From: Phormidium tenue FACHB-886 | Lineage (GTDB): Bacteria; Cyanobacteriota; Cyanobacteriia; Elainellales; Elainellaceae | Assembly: GCF_014764505.1 (NCBI RefSeq) | Contig: NZ_JACXWX010000015.1 | Span: 1 to 64,000, forward strand | Reading direction: 5' to 3' | Length of the DNA: 64,000 nt | Shown here: one piece after another, positions 43,386-53,184 of the stretch | Position numbering within the stretch: the first letter of the stretch is position 1 | How the letters are laid out: each line of letters opens with the position of its first letter | Position numbers and translations under genes: made by a program | Notes under the pieces: model-generated | The model's input: only the letters and a program-made list of their open reading frames with translations | Told to the model about the DNA's origin: nothing | Databases searched by the model: none

Positions 43386-45491
43386 CTATTTCTGCTTAAG
43401 TTGCCCTAGATCGGGGCGAACTTTTGCCCGAATTGCGATCGCCGTAATATTGTCATGTCCGTTCTGCTGATTTGCTAGCTCAATCAGCTGCTCAACGCCT
43501 TGCGTTAGATTAGCTTGAGCGCTAAGCAGCGGCTCTAGATGCGTCTGCCAGTAGGCTTCCAGCAGGTCATTGTCGGTTAAGCCATCTGAGCAAAGCAGCA
43601 GCAGCATATCCTCATTCAGTTCTACAAATCGGACATCTGGATTGACAAAGTTCTCATCTCGAGGTCCTAATGCCTGCGTTAGCTGGTAGGCATCTGGGCG
43701 GGCATAAGCGATCGTTGGCTCCACGCCCCGCTGAATTTCGCGCTGCCCTACTTCATGATCGACCGTGAGCCGCTCTAGTCCTCGCCTGCGGCTAAGGCTA
43801 TAGAGGCGGCTATCTCCCACATGCGCGATCGCTGCTTCAGTGTCTTGCACCAAAACCAGCACTAGGGTTGTTCCCATCCGACCGCTGCCCGATCGAGCGT
43901 TTTCCTGGTTGCAGTTATAAATAGCTTGGTTGGTTTGGCGAATGGCCTCACGGATGCTGTCTTGGCTGGGCAATTTGTCATGCCAATGTTCAGCAAAATA
44001 GCGCTGGAGAGTTTCTACGGCTAATGCACTGGCTACTTCACCGCCTGCATGTCCACCCATGCCATCGCATAGAATATAAAGCCCTTTAGCCTGCAGCGAT
44101 CGCCCCTTCATGCCTTCCAGTTTTTGAATACTGGTTTGGATACTGAAATTATCTTCGTTATGATCGCGCTGGCGACCAATATCTGTAGCACCTGCATCTT
44201 CAAGGCTCACCAAGCGCATAGGCAGCACTACCGTCGGCGAGTCGTCACCGTCTGGGGAAGCCTCTTCCGAAGGTTCAACCTCTACTTGTTCGGTCTGCTC
44301 TAACAAAATATTCTCTAGCTCCTCTAAATCGGTAGCCATTGCCGTATCAGTTCGCTCAGCCTGCGCTGTCAGACCAACGGAGGGTTGAGCAGTGGGAACA
44401 GGAGCTACTACAGCGGGGACAGCAGTCTCATCAAAGAAAGCTCGTTCGTCTGCATCGTCCATTTTGAAGGGGTTGAGCAGTTCAGGTGCAGCGGGGGCAG
44501 CAGGAGGCGCTGCGGCTGGAGCAGGCTGAAGTCCTGTGGCAATTTCTTCAATACGCGATCGCAATTCAGGCAGGGAAGCGACTGCCCCTCGTTCTAGATC
44601 GCTACATAGCCGAGCCAGATCGCCCCACTGGGTACGCTGAGACTGCTGAAACAACGTTTGCCAAAACCGGCCTAGATCGCCTAGCTGGGGCGGATGATGC
44701 GGATCATCTGAATAGAGGCGCTGCAGACACAGCAGGTAGTCTTCATCGACCCGCAAATTCTCTAGAACGAGCAGACTCTGGCAGCAGTAGGACGGCTCCA
44801 GCGCCTGCCAAAGTTCTACCATTTCGTGCAGCCAATGCAGAATCTGCAGCGGCAGCACCTGTTCGTCTTGCCAAAAATCTAGCAAGGATGGTAGGTGAGT
44901 TCGGTCTTCTAGCAGCACTACCTCTATACCATCTTGCTCCCATGCCTCATGAATCTGAGGCAGTGGCAGTGAGGGGTAGCGCTCTTGCAGTTCCAAATAA
45001 AGCTGGGCAATGAGCGGAATTAGCACCTGTCCGCTGTAAGGAAGGCTCTTCGGATCTACGTGATTATGCAAGGCTTCTAGCAGCGATGCCTGTAGAGGAT
45101 GGCGATCAAGTACCCGAACCTCTACCTCGGCAGAAGACGCCTGGCTAACGATAGAGGCTAAATCAACAGAATCAAGCAGCTGGTAGCGCTGCTGTGCATC
45201 TAAATATTTGCTGTTTTGGGCGATCGACTCAAGACTGGCTGATTCAAGGCTAGATGACGCAGTTGGCGATGCAGCGGTAGATTGATTTAGTGCTGTGGAG
45301 GCGGCAGCAGGGGAAAGAATAGCTCTCCAGATGATGCCAGTGGCAGCTCCACAGTGAGAACAGAATTCTGCCTCAAAGGGAACCGTTGTGCCACAAACGG
45401 AGCAGTTCATCTCGGTCAACGAATCCCCACATTTTTGACAAAACTTGTGGGTATCTGGGTTTTCAAACTGACAGTGAGGGCAAACCAGCAT
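43386..45491 (-). CDS. Zinc-ribbon PP2C-type protein phosphatase
   Basis: A 701-residue serine/threonine phosphatase. Residues 1-50 hold double zinc ribbons, CPHCQFENPDTHKFCQKCG and CSVCGTTVPFEAEFCSHCG. The middle (about 90-450) is a helical region with long acidic, Pro/Ala-rich linkers. The C-terminal PP2C domain has ATDIGRQRDHNEDNF near residue 437, LCDGMGGHAGGEVAS near residue 472, MGTTLVLVLV near residue 538 and the metal-binding GHDNITAIAI at the end. All the usual acidic ligands are present, so it should be active. The ATG follows GAGGAAAT. Such proteins counter Ser/Thr kinases in cyanobacterial signalling; the partner kinase is not in the window. Confidence 0.93.
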   Translation of the reverse strand: MLVCPHCQFENPDTHKFCQKCGDSLTEMNCSVCGTTVPFEAEFCSHCGAATGIIWRAILSPAAASTALNQSTAASPTASSSLESASLESIAQNSKYLDAQQRYQLLDSVDLASIVSQASSAEVEVRVLDRHPLQASLLEALHNHVDPKSLPYSGQVLIPLIAQLYLELQERYPSLPLPQIHEAWEQDGIEVVLLEDRTHLPSLLDFWQDEQVLPLQILHWLHEMVELWQALEPSYCCQSLLVLENLRVDEDYLLCLQRLYSDDPHHPPQLGDLGRFWQTLFQQSQRTQWGDLARLCSDLERGAVASLPELRSRIEEIATGLQPAPAAAPPAAPAAPELLNPFKMDDADERAFFDETAVPAVVAPVPTAQPSVGLTAQAERTDTAMATDLEELENILLEQTEQVEVEPSEEASPDGDDSPTVVLPMRLVSLEDAGATDIGRQRDHNEDNFSIQTSIQKLEGMKGRSLQAKGLYILCDGMGGHAGGEVASALAVETLQRYFAEHWHDKLPSQDSIREAIRQTNQAIYNCNQENARSGSGRMGTTLVLVLVQDTEAAIAHVGDSRLYSLSRRRGLERLTVDHEVGQREIQRGVEPTIAYARPDAYQLTQALGPRDENFVNPDVRFVELNEDMLLLLCSDGLTDNDLLEAYWQTHLEPLLSAQANLTQGVEQLIELANQQNGHDNITAIAIRAKVRPDLGQLKQK

Positions 45492-45647
45492 TGAGAAATT
45501 TCCTCAACTCCCGCTAGACGTGCTTAGAAGTAACGAATCTTCAATTCGTAACTCAGCAACTCCTAAGTAAGCTTGTGCCTGTGCTTGCTACGAAGCCTGT
45601 TACAGCGACGTAAGTTTGGACAGAAACGTGCCAGAACTCAGTTGTTG

Positions 45648-45709
45648 TTTCAGGGTACACGATGAAGCCACCACCCGATCGGGTATGGCTCCCCTCAGAG
45701 TACCCGAAA
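45648..45709. repeat. Nested palindrome, possible structured RNA
   Basis: An outer stem TTTC-A-GGGTAC (45648-45658) with GTACCC-GAAA (45700-45709) encloses an inner one, AGCCA..ACCCGATCGGGT.TGGCT (45666-45690). ACCCGATCGGGT is itself a perfect 12-bp palindrome. It lies about 160 bp upstream of the PP2C start and 450 bp upstream of cbiD. It does not match any riboswitch class I can recall. Confidence 0.6.
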
Positions 45710-45960
45710 GAAAAGGTTTGCTCCCAATTTACCCATTTAAGCCTAACGTGAACCACCACATTGCGTTGCTACGGTACCCGCTTTTGTAGAAGAGTGACAC
45801 AGCTTGGAAAGCGGTAATGCTTTTTTGTGTTTGAAGATGTAATGCTGCTTCTATATGGCACACAGATTTTCGGGGGCACCCCCCAAATTGTGCTGCTTTA
45901 TGGAAAATTGGCATAAGTTTGCATCCTTTAAAAATTCTTCAAAACTTCTTGACGGCAAGA

Positions 45961-46045
45961 TGTTGCTGATTTCAGGGATGATTTTTGGGTGAGAGAGGCG
46001 CTCTGCGCCTCTCTCACCCAAAAATCATCCCCCTGTTAAGCAATG
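45961..46045 (-). repeat. 85-bp dispersed hairpin element, copy B
   Basis: The inverted relative of the element at 20381-20465, exactly the same length. On the minus strand it reads CATTGCTTAACAGGGGGATG, a perfect stem with tip GGCGC-AGA-GCGCC, then AAAAATCATCCCTGAAATC and AGCAACA. Flanks match copy A with one difference; most stem changes (AAG to GGG, GGGG to GAGG) are paired by changes in the other arm. It lies between divergent genes, so it is not a terminator of either. Confidence 0.9.
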
Positions 46046-46154
46046 CCGACGGCAATAGTAAATTCAAATAGGTTTTGACATAACCCCAGAGTGTGTTTCA
46101 TACAGCCCGGGTCATTGCAACGGATGGCCGAAGGTGCTACGGATGAGAGACTAG

Positions 46155-47303
46155 ATGAGCAGCAAAATGACTCGTAGCAATCACCTCGATACAGACTCAA
46201 ATGCAGCACCACGGGCTGGATATACACTTCCTGTATTTGCCTGTGCAGCGGCGATCGCCGCGTTGCGCCACCTGCATCAAGATTCTGCGCCCACGGTTTC
46301 GGTTGAACTGCTGGAGCCAGCTGAAACGGTAGAAATTCCGATCGAGCAAGTTGCTTGCTTGAGTGCCGACTCTGCCATCGCCATTACCCGCAGCGATCCG
46401 GGGGATAATTTAGACCTGACGCGCAATACACCAATTTGGGCAAGGGTGGAACTCAATCCGCCAGGGCAGACAGAGGCAATTTTTCTGCAAGGCGGCGAAG
46501 GCTTAGGGCGAGCAAATGATCAGCCTGCCATTTATGCCTATGCGCGACGTTTAGTTCAGGAGAACCTGAAGCGCTGGTTAAAGCCGGCAGAATCCGTTCG
46601 CATCACGGTTATTTTGCCAGAGGGGCGGGCATTGGCAGCGCGCACCTCCAATGCAGCCTTTGGTGTAGTGGAGGGGCTGTCGCTGCTGGGAACATCTGGA
46701 ATCGCGCAGCCCTTGAGTGCTCCAGGACAATTAGAGATTTTTCGGCAGGTGCTTCAGCAGAAGGCAAGCCTTCAGACAGCGTTGGTGTTTTGTATTGGGG
46801 AAAATGGATTGGATCTAGCGAAAACGATAGGGGTGCAGCCCGATCGCCTTGTGAAAACTGCCAATTGGTTAGGTTCACTGCTGGTAGAGGCAGGAATGCA
46901 AGGTGTAGAGACGATTTTGCTGTTTGGCTATCACGGCAAGCTCATCAAGCTAGCAGGCAGCATTTTTCATACGCATCACTATGTGGCAGATGCGCGGCAG
47001 GAAATATTAGCAGCGCACTGTGGCAACTTAGGATTGCCTACGACGGCTGTGCAAGCTGTGTTCAGTAGCTCTACAGCTGAGGCAGCACTCCAGTATCTCC
47101 GGTCGCAAGATGCCAATACAGGGAGCAAATGGGTACAGCAAGTATATGGTGCCATTGTGGAGCAGATCGATTGGCGGGCACAGGCGTATGTTAAAGCCCA
47201 TAGCAATAGAACCATTACCGTTGGTTCGGTTTTATTTGATCGCGATCGACAAATTATTATTCAAAGCCGGGCGGGGGCTTCAATTTTGCCCCAGGTTTGT
47301 TAA
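46155..47303 (+). CDS. cbiD: Cobalt-precorrin-5B C1-methyltransferase
   Basis: CbiD, 382 residues, methylates C1 of cobalt-precorrin-5B in the anaerobic (early cobalt) route to vitamin B12. Family features are RAGYTLPVFACAAAIAALRH near residue 20, the region AITRSDPGDNLDLTRNTPIW near residue 78, PEGRALAARTSNAAFGVVEG near residue 156 and LLFGYHGKLIKLAGSIFHTH near residue 258. No other cobalamin gene is adjacent; the neighbour is guaA, a pairing seen in several cyanobacteria. Start codon choice: ATG at 46155, with another in-frame ATG four codons later. Confidence 0.93.
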   Translation: MSSKMTRSNHLDTDSNAAPRAGYTLPVFACAAAIAALRHLHQDSAPTVSVELLEPAETVEIPIEQVACLSADSAIAITRSDPGDNLDLTRNTPIWARVELNPPGQTEAIFLQGGEGLGRANDQPAIYAYARRLVQENLKRWLKPAESVRITVILPEGRALAARTSNAAFGVVEGLSLLGTSGIAQPLSAPGQLEIFRQVLQQKASLQTALVFCIGENGLDLAKTIGVQPDRLVKTANWLGSLLVEAGMQGVETILLFGYHGKLIKLAGSIFHTHHYVADARQEILAAHCGNLGLPTTAVQAVFSSSTAEAALQYLRSQDANTGSKWVQQVYGAIVEQIDWRAQAYVKAHSNRTITVGSVLFDRDRQIIIQSRAGASILPQVC

Positions 47304-47570
47304 TGTAGTTAAAATATTCAGTTTCTTAAGACATTTGCAGTATTTTCTGATTGTCAATATATGGGTTGACGGGCTGTATGAGGCGCAGAGCGCACTCGGC
47401 AGACGGTTACCCGGGCTACGCAATTTGAGAGGTTGCCATTTCAGCGATCTTTTCAAGTCATACGATTTAAGACCGCGATCCCAGCTGGATCACGGTAACT
47501 AGTTCTCTGTATAACTTTTTTATAAGTTTTAGTTGCTTTCTCGTAATTCTCTAATCAATAGGTTTCAGCG

Positions 47571-49178
47571 GTGACTCTTCAAACTGAACAAGCCCCGCAG
47601 GCTTCGTCTACCTCTCCACTCGATCACCAAATGATCGTCATCCTAGACTTTGGCTCCCAATATTCTGAACTAATCGCCCGCCGTATCCGCGAAACCCAGG
47701 TTTATTCAGAAGTGCTGTCTTATCGCACAACTGCCGAACAGCTCCGACAGCTTAACCCGAAAGGAATTATTCTCTCTGGTGGTCCTAGCTCTGTTTATGA
47801 CAAAGGTGCACCCCACTGCGATCCCGGTATTTGGGAACTGGGTATTCCGGTGCTAGGCGTTTGCTACGGCATGCAGCTCATGGTGCAACAGCTAGGTGGC
47901 GGTGTTGAAAGTGCCGATCGCGGTGAGTATGGCAAAGCTTCGCTGTTTATTGACGATCCTACAGATCTGCTTACAAATGTTGAAGATGGCACCGTGATGT
48001 GGATGAGCCACGGTGACTCTGTAACGGGTCTGCCGACAGGCTTTGAACGTTTAGCACACACCGACAACACGCCTTGTGCAGCGGTTGCCCACCATGAGCG
48101 CAAGCTTTATGGCGTTCAGTTTCACCCGGAGGTGGTGCATTCTTTGGGTGGGCAAGCCTTGATCCGCAACTTTGTGTATCACATTTGCGCCTGCGAGCCG
48201 ACCTGGACAACGGCAGCCTTTGTGGAAGAAACCGTGCGAGAAATCCGCGCCAAAGTTGGCGATAAGCGGGTGCTGCTGGCATTGTCGGGCGGGGTGGATT
48301 CCTCAACGCTGGCGTTTCTGCTGTATAAAGCAATTGGCGAACAGCTAACTTGCGTTTTTATCGATCAGGGCTTCATGCGGAAGGGAGAGCCAGAGCGCCT
48401 CTTGAAGCTATTTAAGGAGCAGTTTCATATTCCTGTGGAGTATGTAAAAGCGCGTGACCGTTTTTTGGTAGCGATCGAAGGTATTACCGATCCCGAAGAA
48501 AAGCGCAAGCGGATTGGGCATGAGTTTATTCGCACATTTGAAGAAGAATCGCGACGTTTAGGACCCTTCGACTATTTAGCACAAGGCACCCTTTACCCTG
48601 ATGTAATTGAATCGGCAGATACCAATGTCGATCCGCAGACGGGCGAGCGAGTGGCAGTCAAGATCAAGAGCCACCACAATGTAGGCGGATTGCCCAAGGA
48701 TCTGCGCTTTAAGCTCGTGGAGCCGCTGCGGAAGCTGTTCAAAGACGAAGTGCGGAAGGTAGGCCGATCGATCGGCTTACCCGAAGAGATCGTGCAGCGC
48801 CATCCATTTCCTGGTCCGGGGCTAGCCATTCGGATTATTGGTGAAGTGACAGGCGATCGGTTGGATATTCTTCGTGATGCTGATTTGATTGTGCGGCAAG
48901 AAATTAACCGCAGCGGCTCCTATCATGACCTTTGGCAAGCCTTTGCGGTGCTGCTACCGGTCCGCAGCGTTGGGGTAATGGGCGATCAACGAACCTATGC
49001 CTATCCGATTGTGCTGCGTCTTGTCACTAGCGAAGACGGCATGACTGCAGATTGGGCAAGAGTGCCTTATGAGCTGCTGGAAATCATTTCTAATCGAATC
49101 GTCAATGAAGTTCGGGGGGTCAATCGAGTTGTTTATGACATTACTTCTAAGCCACCCGGCACCATTGAATGGGAGTAA
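47571..49178 (+). CDS. guaA: GMP synthase (glutamine-hydrolysing)
   Basis: GuaA, 535 residues, turns XMP into GMP using glutamine and ATP. The N-terminal class I amidotransferase has the catalytic cysteine in [15 protein letters not shown] near residue 100 and His-Glu in [10 protein letters not shown] near residue 183. The ATP pyrophosphatase has the P-loop [16 protein letters not shown] near residue 238. The C-terminal dimer domain includes [17 protein letters not shown] near residue 412 and ends in PPGTIEWE. The start codon is GTG. A hairpin follows 40 bp downstream. Confidence 0.99.
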   Translation: MTLQTEQAPQASSTSPLDHQMIVILDFGSQYSELIARRIRETQVYSEVLSYRTTAEQLRQLNPKGIILSGGPSSVYDKGAPHCDPGIWELGIPVLGVCYGMQLMVQQLGGGVESADRGEYGKASLFIDDPTDLLTNVEDGTVMWMSHGDSVTGLPTGFERLAHTDNTPCAAVAHHERKLYGVQFHPEVVHSLGGQALIRNFVYHICACEPTWTTAAFVEETVREIRAKVGDKRVLLALSGGVDSSTLAFLLYKAIGEQLTCVFIDQGFMRKGEPERLLKLFKEQFHIPVEYVKARDRFLVAIEGITDPEEKRKRIGHEFIRTFEEESRRLGPFDYLAQGTLYPDVIESADTNVDPQTGERVAVKIKSHHNVGGLPKDLRFKLVEPLRKLFKDEVRKVGRSIGLPEEIVQRHPFPGPGLAIRIIGEVTGDRLDILRDADLIVRQEINRSGSYHDLWQAFAVLLPVRSVGVMGDQRTYAYPIVLRLVTSEDGMTADWARVPYELLEIISNRIVNEVRGVNRVVYDITSKPPGTIEWE

Positions 49179-49778
49179 GCTGCAGTCTCAAACTCGATCC
49201 CTCTTTCGTAAAGCGTACGGTGCGGCTGGCTTTAGAGCTAGCCGCACCTTCAATTGAAGCTTACGTATTTTGTGGAGATGTAGCAGACATTGCCTACTGC
49301 CTCTTCAGGCAATACACGACCCGTCGAGCATACATAAATCTTGTTTATGCTAACTTGCGGTTTCTGAGTCTTATTTTGACTCAAGCCGTTATTTTCTGTT
49401 TCTTCTAGCCTGTGAGAATTTATAAATTGAGTTGCTCACGTTATAATGCATAACCAGTTGAAATCACTAACCTTCTGATAACCACTTTGCAATTACGTTG
49501 GTGCTTTCTGGCGTTTGTTGTGATCCGTAGCCCGAGGCGGTCAAGCGTTAATTTCTATTTCTTGAGGCGCTTCCATCCCGCTAAAGAAGGCTATTGAGGG
49601 GAAATGGGTGTTTTACCGGACTGTACATAATCTCATTAAATTCGTGTTGGTCTACAGAAGGTGTATCTGACTAGGAACATCCCGATTTTGGGCTGGGTTG
49701 CCTGCCAAAGAATCAATAGCAAAAGCTGGGATATGTCCTATTTAATCTGCATTGGATTAACTCGATCGCAGTAGAGAG
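49179..49778. other. Intergenic region, only a hairpin seen
   Basis: About 600 bp between guaA and the response regulator gene. The first part has the hairpin at 49219-49248. Beyond that I see AT-rich DNA without a convincing gene, ribosome binding site or tRNA. It should include the response regulator promoter and a leader of unknown length. Confidence 0.5.
49219..49248 (+). terminator. Terminator-like hairpin after guaA
   Basis: GGTGCGGCTGGCT (49219-49231) pairs with AGCTAGCCGCACC (49236-49248), one mismatch in 13 bp, with a TTAG loop. Only a short TT follows, so termination strength is uncertain. Confidence 0.65.
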
Positions 49779-50198
49779 ATGAAACAGACGATGCTCACCG
49801 CTCCAAAATTAGGTGTGGAATCTTCAGCTCGGATCTTGTTGATAGAAGACAATCCTACTAGCCGCCAGCTGATGAGCGACTACTTAGAATACTATGGGTG
49901 GAATGTGCTGAGCTTAGAGCAGGGTGCGGCATTCCCCTCAGCGATGTCGCACTTCAAACCGCATCTAGTCCTGCTAGATCTGAAGCTGCCTGACTTAGAT
50001 GGCTATACCTTGCTTGAGCAAGTTCAACAGCACAGCGAATGGCGACACATTCCGGTGATTGTGGTTTCGGCATTTGCTTTTCAATCAGACCGAGAGAAAG
50101 CCTTGAATCTAGGGGCAAGGCAATACTTGGTGAAACCCGTAAATTTGATACAGCTACGGCAAGCGATCCATGAAGAGTTGGGTCATTCGCTGGTTTGA
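49779..50198 (+). CDS. Single-domain response regulator
   Basis: A 139-residue receiver-domain protein with no output domain. It has the acidic pair in RILLIEDNPTSRQ near residue 20, the phospho-accepting Asp in LVLLDLKLPDLDGY near residue 67, the switch Ser in VIVVSAFAF near residue 96 and the conserved Lys in YLVKPV near residue 119. It should be phosphorylated by a histidine kinase encoded elsewhere and act by protein contact, for example in motility or a phosphorelay. No kinase gene is adjacent. Confidence 0.93.
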   Translation: MKQTMLTAPKLGVESSARILLIEDNPTSRQLMSDYLEYYGWNVLSLEQGAAFPSAMSHFKPHLVLLDLKLPDLDGYTLLEQVQQHSEWRHIPVIVVSAFAFQSDREKALNLGARQYLVKPVNLIQLRQAIHEELGHSLV

Positions 50199-50404
50199 GC
50201 AATAGCCTAAATTCAAGCAGTGCAACTGCCGGCTAAGGTCCGTTGAGACCTGCAGGAGGGGCAGCTTCTCATAGCGCCCGAGAAATTTATTCTTTAAAAC
50301 CCTGTTCAAATTAGGTTTTTAGGAACAATCTGTTCTGGATACCATTGAAGCTTGCTATTCTTGGCAGAGTTACTATTCTTGGCGGACAGCGTAGAGTAAA
50401 CCGT

Positions 50405-50608
50405 TTAATCAGCACCTTCAGAGTCAGACGCTTGCCCTCGAGATTCTGCAAGAAATAGCTCGATTGTCTCACTCAGACTTTGAACTGACCTACCCGCTTC
50501 AGAAATTTGGGTCTGTAGTCGTGCTGTTAAAAGGGTGGCCGTCTGTAATTGATTGAGTACTTGTTCGATCGCTTCACGGGTCTGGGACTCAAACTGTTCG
50601 AGATCCAT
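50405..50608 (-). CDS. Small coiled-coil hypothetical protein
   Basis: A 67-residue protein starting at the ATG at 50608 (MDLEQFESQTREAIEQVLNQ). It is almost fully helical with heptad-like Leu, Ile and Val spacing and an acidic, Ser-rich tail. The frame can be read 16 residues further upstream. I know no function. It lies in its own space between the response regulator and helicase genes. Confidence 0.55.
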   Translation of the reverse strand: MDLEQFESQTREAIEQVLNQLQTATLLTARLQTQISEAGRSVQSLSETIELFLAESRGQASDSEGAD

Positions 50609-50835
50609 AACAGGGGTATGAAATATAGTGCATAGATACTGTAATAAATTATACACCTATGCTCAATAATCTATAGATACTATCAGTGAATTTACGCAAC
50701 CTTGATAAAAAACGAGTTTCCCTCGCGTAATTTCCGCTTTTAACACAATATTTCAAGATCATTAGCGCTTGCCTAACGTTCTATAGTTAATTTGACGAGT
50801 AAACGTAACAGAGTGATGCACTCTGCGAGAGCCTC

Positions 50836-52335
50836 TCACTCCTCTGCATCTATCGCATCTGTTGTATCTGGCAGAGCGTCGCTATAGATACCAGAAGTCT
50901 CAGCAGCTTTGAAGGTGTCAGATTTATAAAACGGTTGCGAAACAAGCTCCAGCTGATGCGTTGACTTAGTCAACTTGGTGGGCTGTCGTCGACGCGAAAC
51001 GCCTTCTTCGGTTGTCTCTTCTGCTACCACTTCATAAAGCAGCGCTCGCTTTTGATGTCCCTTTCGCAGGACGCGCCCTAACCGCTGGATGTATTCTCTC
51101 GTAGAGCCAGTCCCCGACAGCAAAATGGCGATGCTGGCTTCGGGTACATCTACGCCTTCATTCAGCACATGTGAGGCGACCAGCGTCTTGTATTTGCCTT
51201 CTCGGAAGTTCTGCAAAACCTCATGCCGCTCCTTAACGGGTGTTTGATGAGTTAGGGCAGGGATAAGAAACTTTTGGGAGATGCGATAGACAGTGGCGTT
51301 GTCGTTAGTGAAAATTAGCGTTTGTTCTGGATAGTGCTGTGCCAGCAGATCCGCAAGGACGCGCAGTTTACCCTCTGTACCCAGCGCGATCGCCCGCGCT
51401 TCTCGATGGGCTAGCATGGCACGTCGTCCAGCTTGAGACTGGGCGCTTGCCTGCACAAACCGCTGCCAGCCTTGCATTGTGCCCAGCCAGATGTTCGACC
51501 GCTGCAAGAATTCATTGCGCGTCTCGATTAGCTGGTTATAGCGCTCTCGCTCCTGCTGCGAAAGCTCTACTTTAAGGTGGATAATTTCATGATGGGCGAG
51601 CGCTTTACCTGCAAGCTCTTCAGGCGTCCGGTGGTAGACTACCGTGCCGAGCAGTGTATCAAGATCGGCATGCCTACCGTCTGTGCGATCGGGTGTAGCC
51701 GTTAACCCTAGCCGATAAGGGGCGATCGCATATTCAGCGATCACTCGATTAAAATCACTCGGTAAATGATGACACTCATCGCAGATTAGCAAAGCATAGC
51801 GGTTGCCTAAAGATTCAGCGTGGATGGCAGCGCTGTCGTAGGTTGCTACCAAGATAGGGGTGCGATCGCGCGAACCGCCGCCCAGCAGCCCGATTTCGGC
51901 ATCCGGAAAGGCAGCTAGCAGGTGAGCATACCACTGGTGCATGAGATCCAGCGTTGGCACCGTAATCAGCGTACTGCGCGGGGTTGCCTGCATCGCCATC
52001 TGCGCCAAATAGGTTTTGCCAGCAGCGGTGGGTAGCACAACTACACCCCGACGACCGGCGGCTGTCCAGGCTGCCAACGCTTCAGTTTGGTGAGGGTAGG
52101 GTGATCGCTCCAGTTTGGCAATCAGTTCAACCGTGGCAAAATCTTTAGCTTCGTCTGCAAAATTTGCCCCCTCGGCTTGCAGCGCTGTTACCAACTCTCG
52201 ATATTGCAGCGCTGGAATGCGGAAGCGTTCAACGCGATCGTCCCAGGTGGCAAAATCAACCCAGGTTTTACCTTTGGGCGGAGGATGTAGCAGCAGCGTA
52301 CCGCGATCGAATTTCAACGTAGGGAGACGGACCAT
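50836..52335 (-). CDS. XPB/Rad25-like superfamily 2 DNA helicase
   Basis: A 499-residue ATP-dependent helicase. Motifs in order: Q-like RSPYPHQTEALAAWTAAGR near residue 80, Walker A LPTAAGKTYLAQ near residue 104, DEAH-type ICDECHHLP near residue 188, LGLTATPDR near residue 216. The C-terminal half has VASHVLNEGVDVPEASIAIL near residue 389 and the arginine-finger motif YIQRLGRVLRKG near residue 420. This is the XPB layout, including the N-terminal damage-recognition-like part. In archaea such helicases pair with the nuclease Bax1; no such gene is adjacent here. I use the ATG at 52335; a TTG lies 24 bp upstream. Confidence 0.88.
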   Translation of the reverse strand: MVRLPTLKFDRGTLLLHPPPKGKTWVDFATWDDRVERFRIPALQYRELVTALQAEGANFADEAKDFATVELIAKLERSPYPHQTEALAAWTAAGRRGVVVLPTAAGKTYLAQMAMQATPRSTLITVPTLDLMHQWYAHLLAAFPDAEIGLLGGGSRDRTPILVATYDSAAIHAESLGNRYALLICDECHHLPSDFNRVIAEYAIAPYRLGLTATPDRTDGRHADLDTLLGTVVYHRTPEELAGKALAHHEIIHLKVELSQQERERYNQLIETRNEFLQRSNIWLGTMQGWQRFVQASAQSQAGRRAMLAHREARAIALGTEGKLRVLADLLAQHYPEQTLIFTNDNATVYRISQKFLIPALTHQTPVKERHEVLQNFREGKYKTLVASHVLNEGVDVPEASIAILLSGTGSTREYIQRLGRVLRKGHQKRALLYEVVAEETTEEGVSRRRQPTKLTKSTHQLELVSQPFYKSDTFKAAETSGIYSDALPDTTDAIDAEE

Positions 52336-52608
52336 CAGAAAGAGTTGATTTTTTGACAAACTTCTTCTTCATTTTTAAATAGAAACCTGATTTACAAACG
52401 TTTCAGTTTTTATTTTTTGAGGGCTTAGCAAACTACAACAACTGAAACCTCTGACGGGGTGCTTCTACTTCCAAAACTTACAAAAGTTCCACAGGCGAAA
52501 GTCTTACAGGTTTAGTGCATTTTTGAATTGAGGGTTGACTCTACCCACCATCTGCCAAACAGACGTAAGTTCTGATTTTTCCTAGTCTGGGTGTGAGGAG
52601 TTCTAGTT

Positions 52609-53184
52609 ATGAAACGTCACTGGATTGCTTTAGGGGTGAGTTTTAGCGTTATAGGGCATGGAATTGCTGCAGATGCACGTCCAGCAGAGGTGTTTCAGCC
52701 TTACCTGGGTCAAATTCAGAAGTTGCTGCCGCCTGAAACTGCGATGCGGCTGCCCACCGAGATTTTGCTGGGCGGACCAGGACTCGCACCCGATGAGATC
52801 AATCAGCTGATTGTCAATGTGCTGCCGTCGGAATCACCACCACGTTTAACGGTTAGCCTCGCTACATGCGAAAGTGCACCCTATCCTTGTTTAATAGGAA
52901 GCTTCTCCGTTGAGAATGTCAATTCTGCTGCTGCCCAGCAAGCCCTATATGAGCATCAGCTAAAAGCAACTCCCATTACGCTATCGGAGAGTGTGATGGG
53001 CTATTTACAGGAGGGCAATCGCCTGACTCCACCTTCGGAGGTTTCGTCTGTCATATGGGCACAAGATGATATGGTCTATACAGTGCGCTTCTTGGCGGCA
53101 GAGCGGCAGAATATTCTGTATATGGCACAGTCAATGGTGATGCAGGAGCCGATCAGGGGAGTCGTTTCAAACAGTTCTAGGTAG
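52609..53184 (+). CDS. Exported hypothetical protein
   Basis: A 191-residue protein with a short signal peptide (MKRHWIALGVSFSVIGHGIA, likely cut near ADA). The mature part has no motif I can name; two cysteines, in ATCESAPYPCLIG near residue 85, could form a disulfide in the periplasm. Strand-helix alternation and a Pro-rich centre suggest a small globular domain. GGAG lies 9 bp before the ATG. It precedes the CHAT gene by 360 bp on the same strand, but nothing ties the two together. Confidence 0.65.
   Translation: MKRHWIALGVSFSVIGHGIAADARPAEVFQPYLGQIQKLLPPETAMRLPTEILLGGPGLAPDEINQLIVNVLPSESPPRLTVSLATCESAPYPCLIGSFSVENVNSAAAQQALYEHQLKATPITLSESVMGYLQEGNRLTPPSEVSSVIWAQDDMVYTVRFLAAERQNILYMAQSMVMQEPIRGVVSNSSR

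Larger units (their letters stand above)
45492..46154. other. Divergent intergenic region with two structured elements
   Basis: About 660 bp between the PP2C gene (minus) and cbiD (plus). It holds a nested palindrome (45648-45709) and the inverted copy of the 85-bp hairpin element (45961-46045). I looked for a cobalamin riboswitch upstream of cbiD and did not see its conserved core. Open frames here lack support. Confidence 0.55.

Noticed and set aside
45553-45759. 68-codon open frame on the minus strand in the PP2C-cbiD region
   Set aside because: It runs through the nested palindrome, has no ribosome binding site and no family look.
46046-46154. Cobalamin riboswitch upstream of cbiD
   Set aside because: The conserved B12-box and core helices are not visible in the leader or the rest of the intergenic region.
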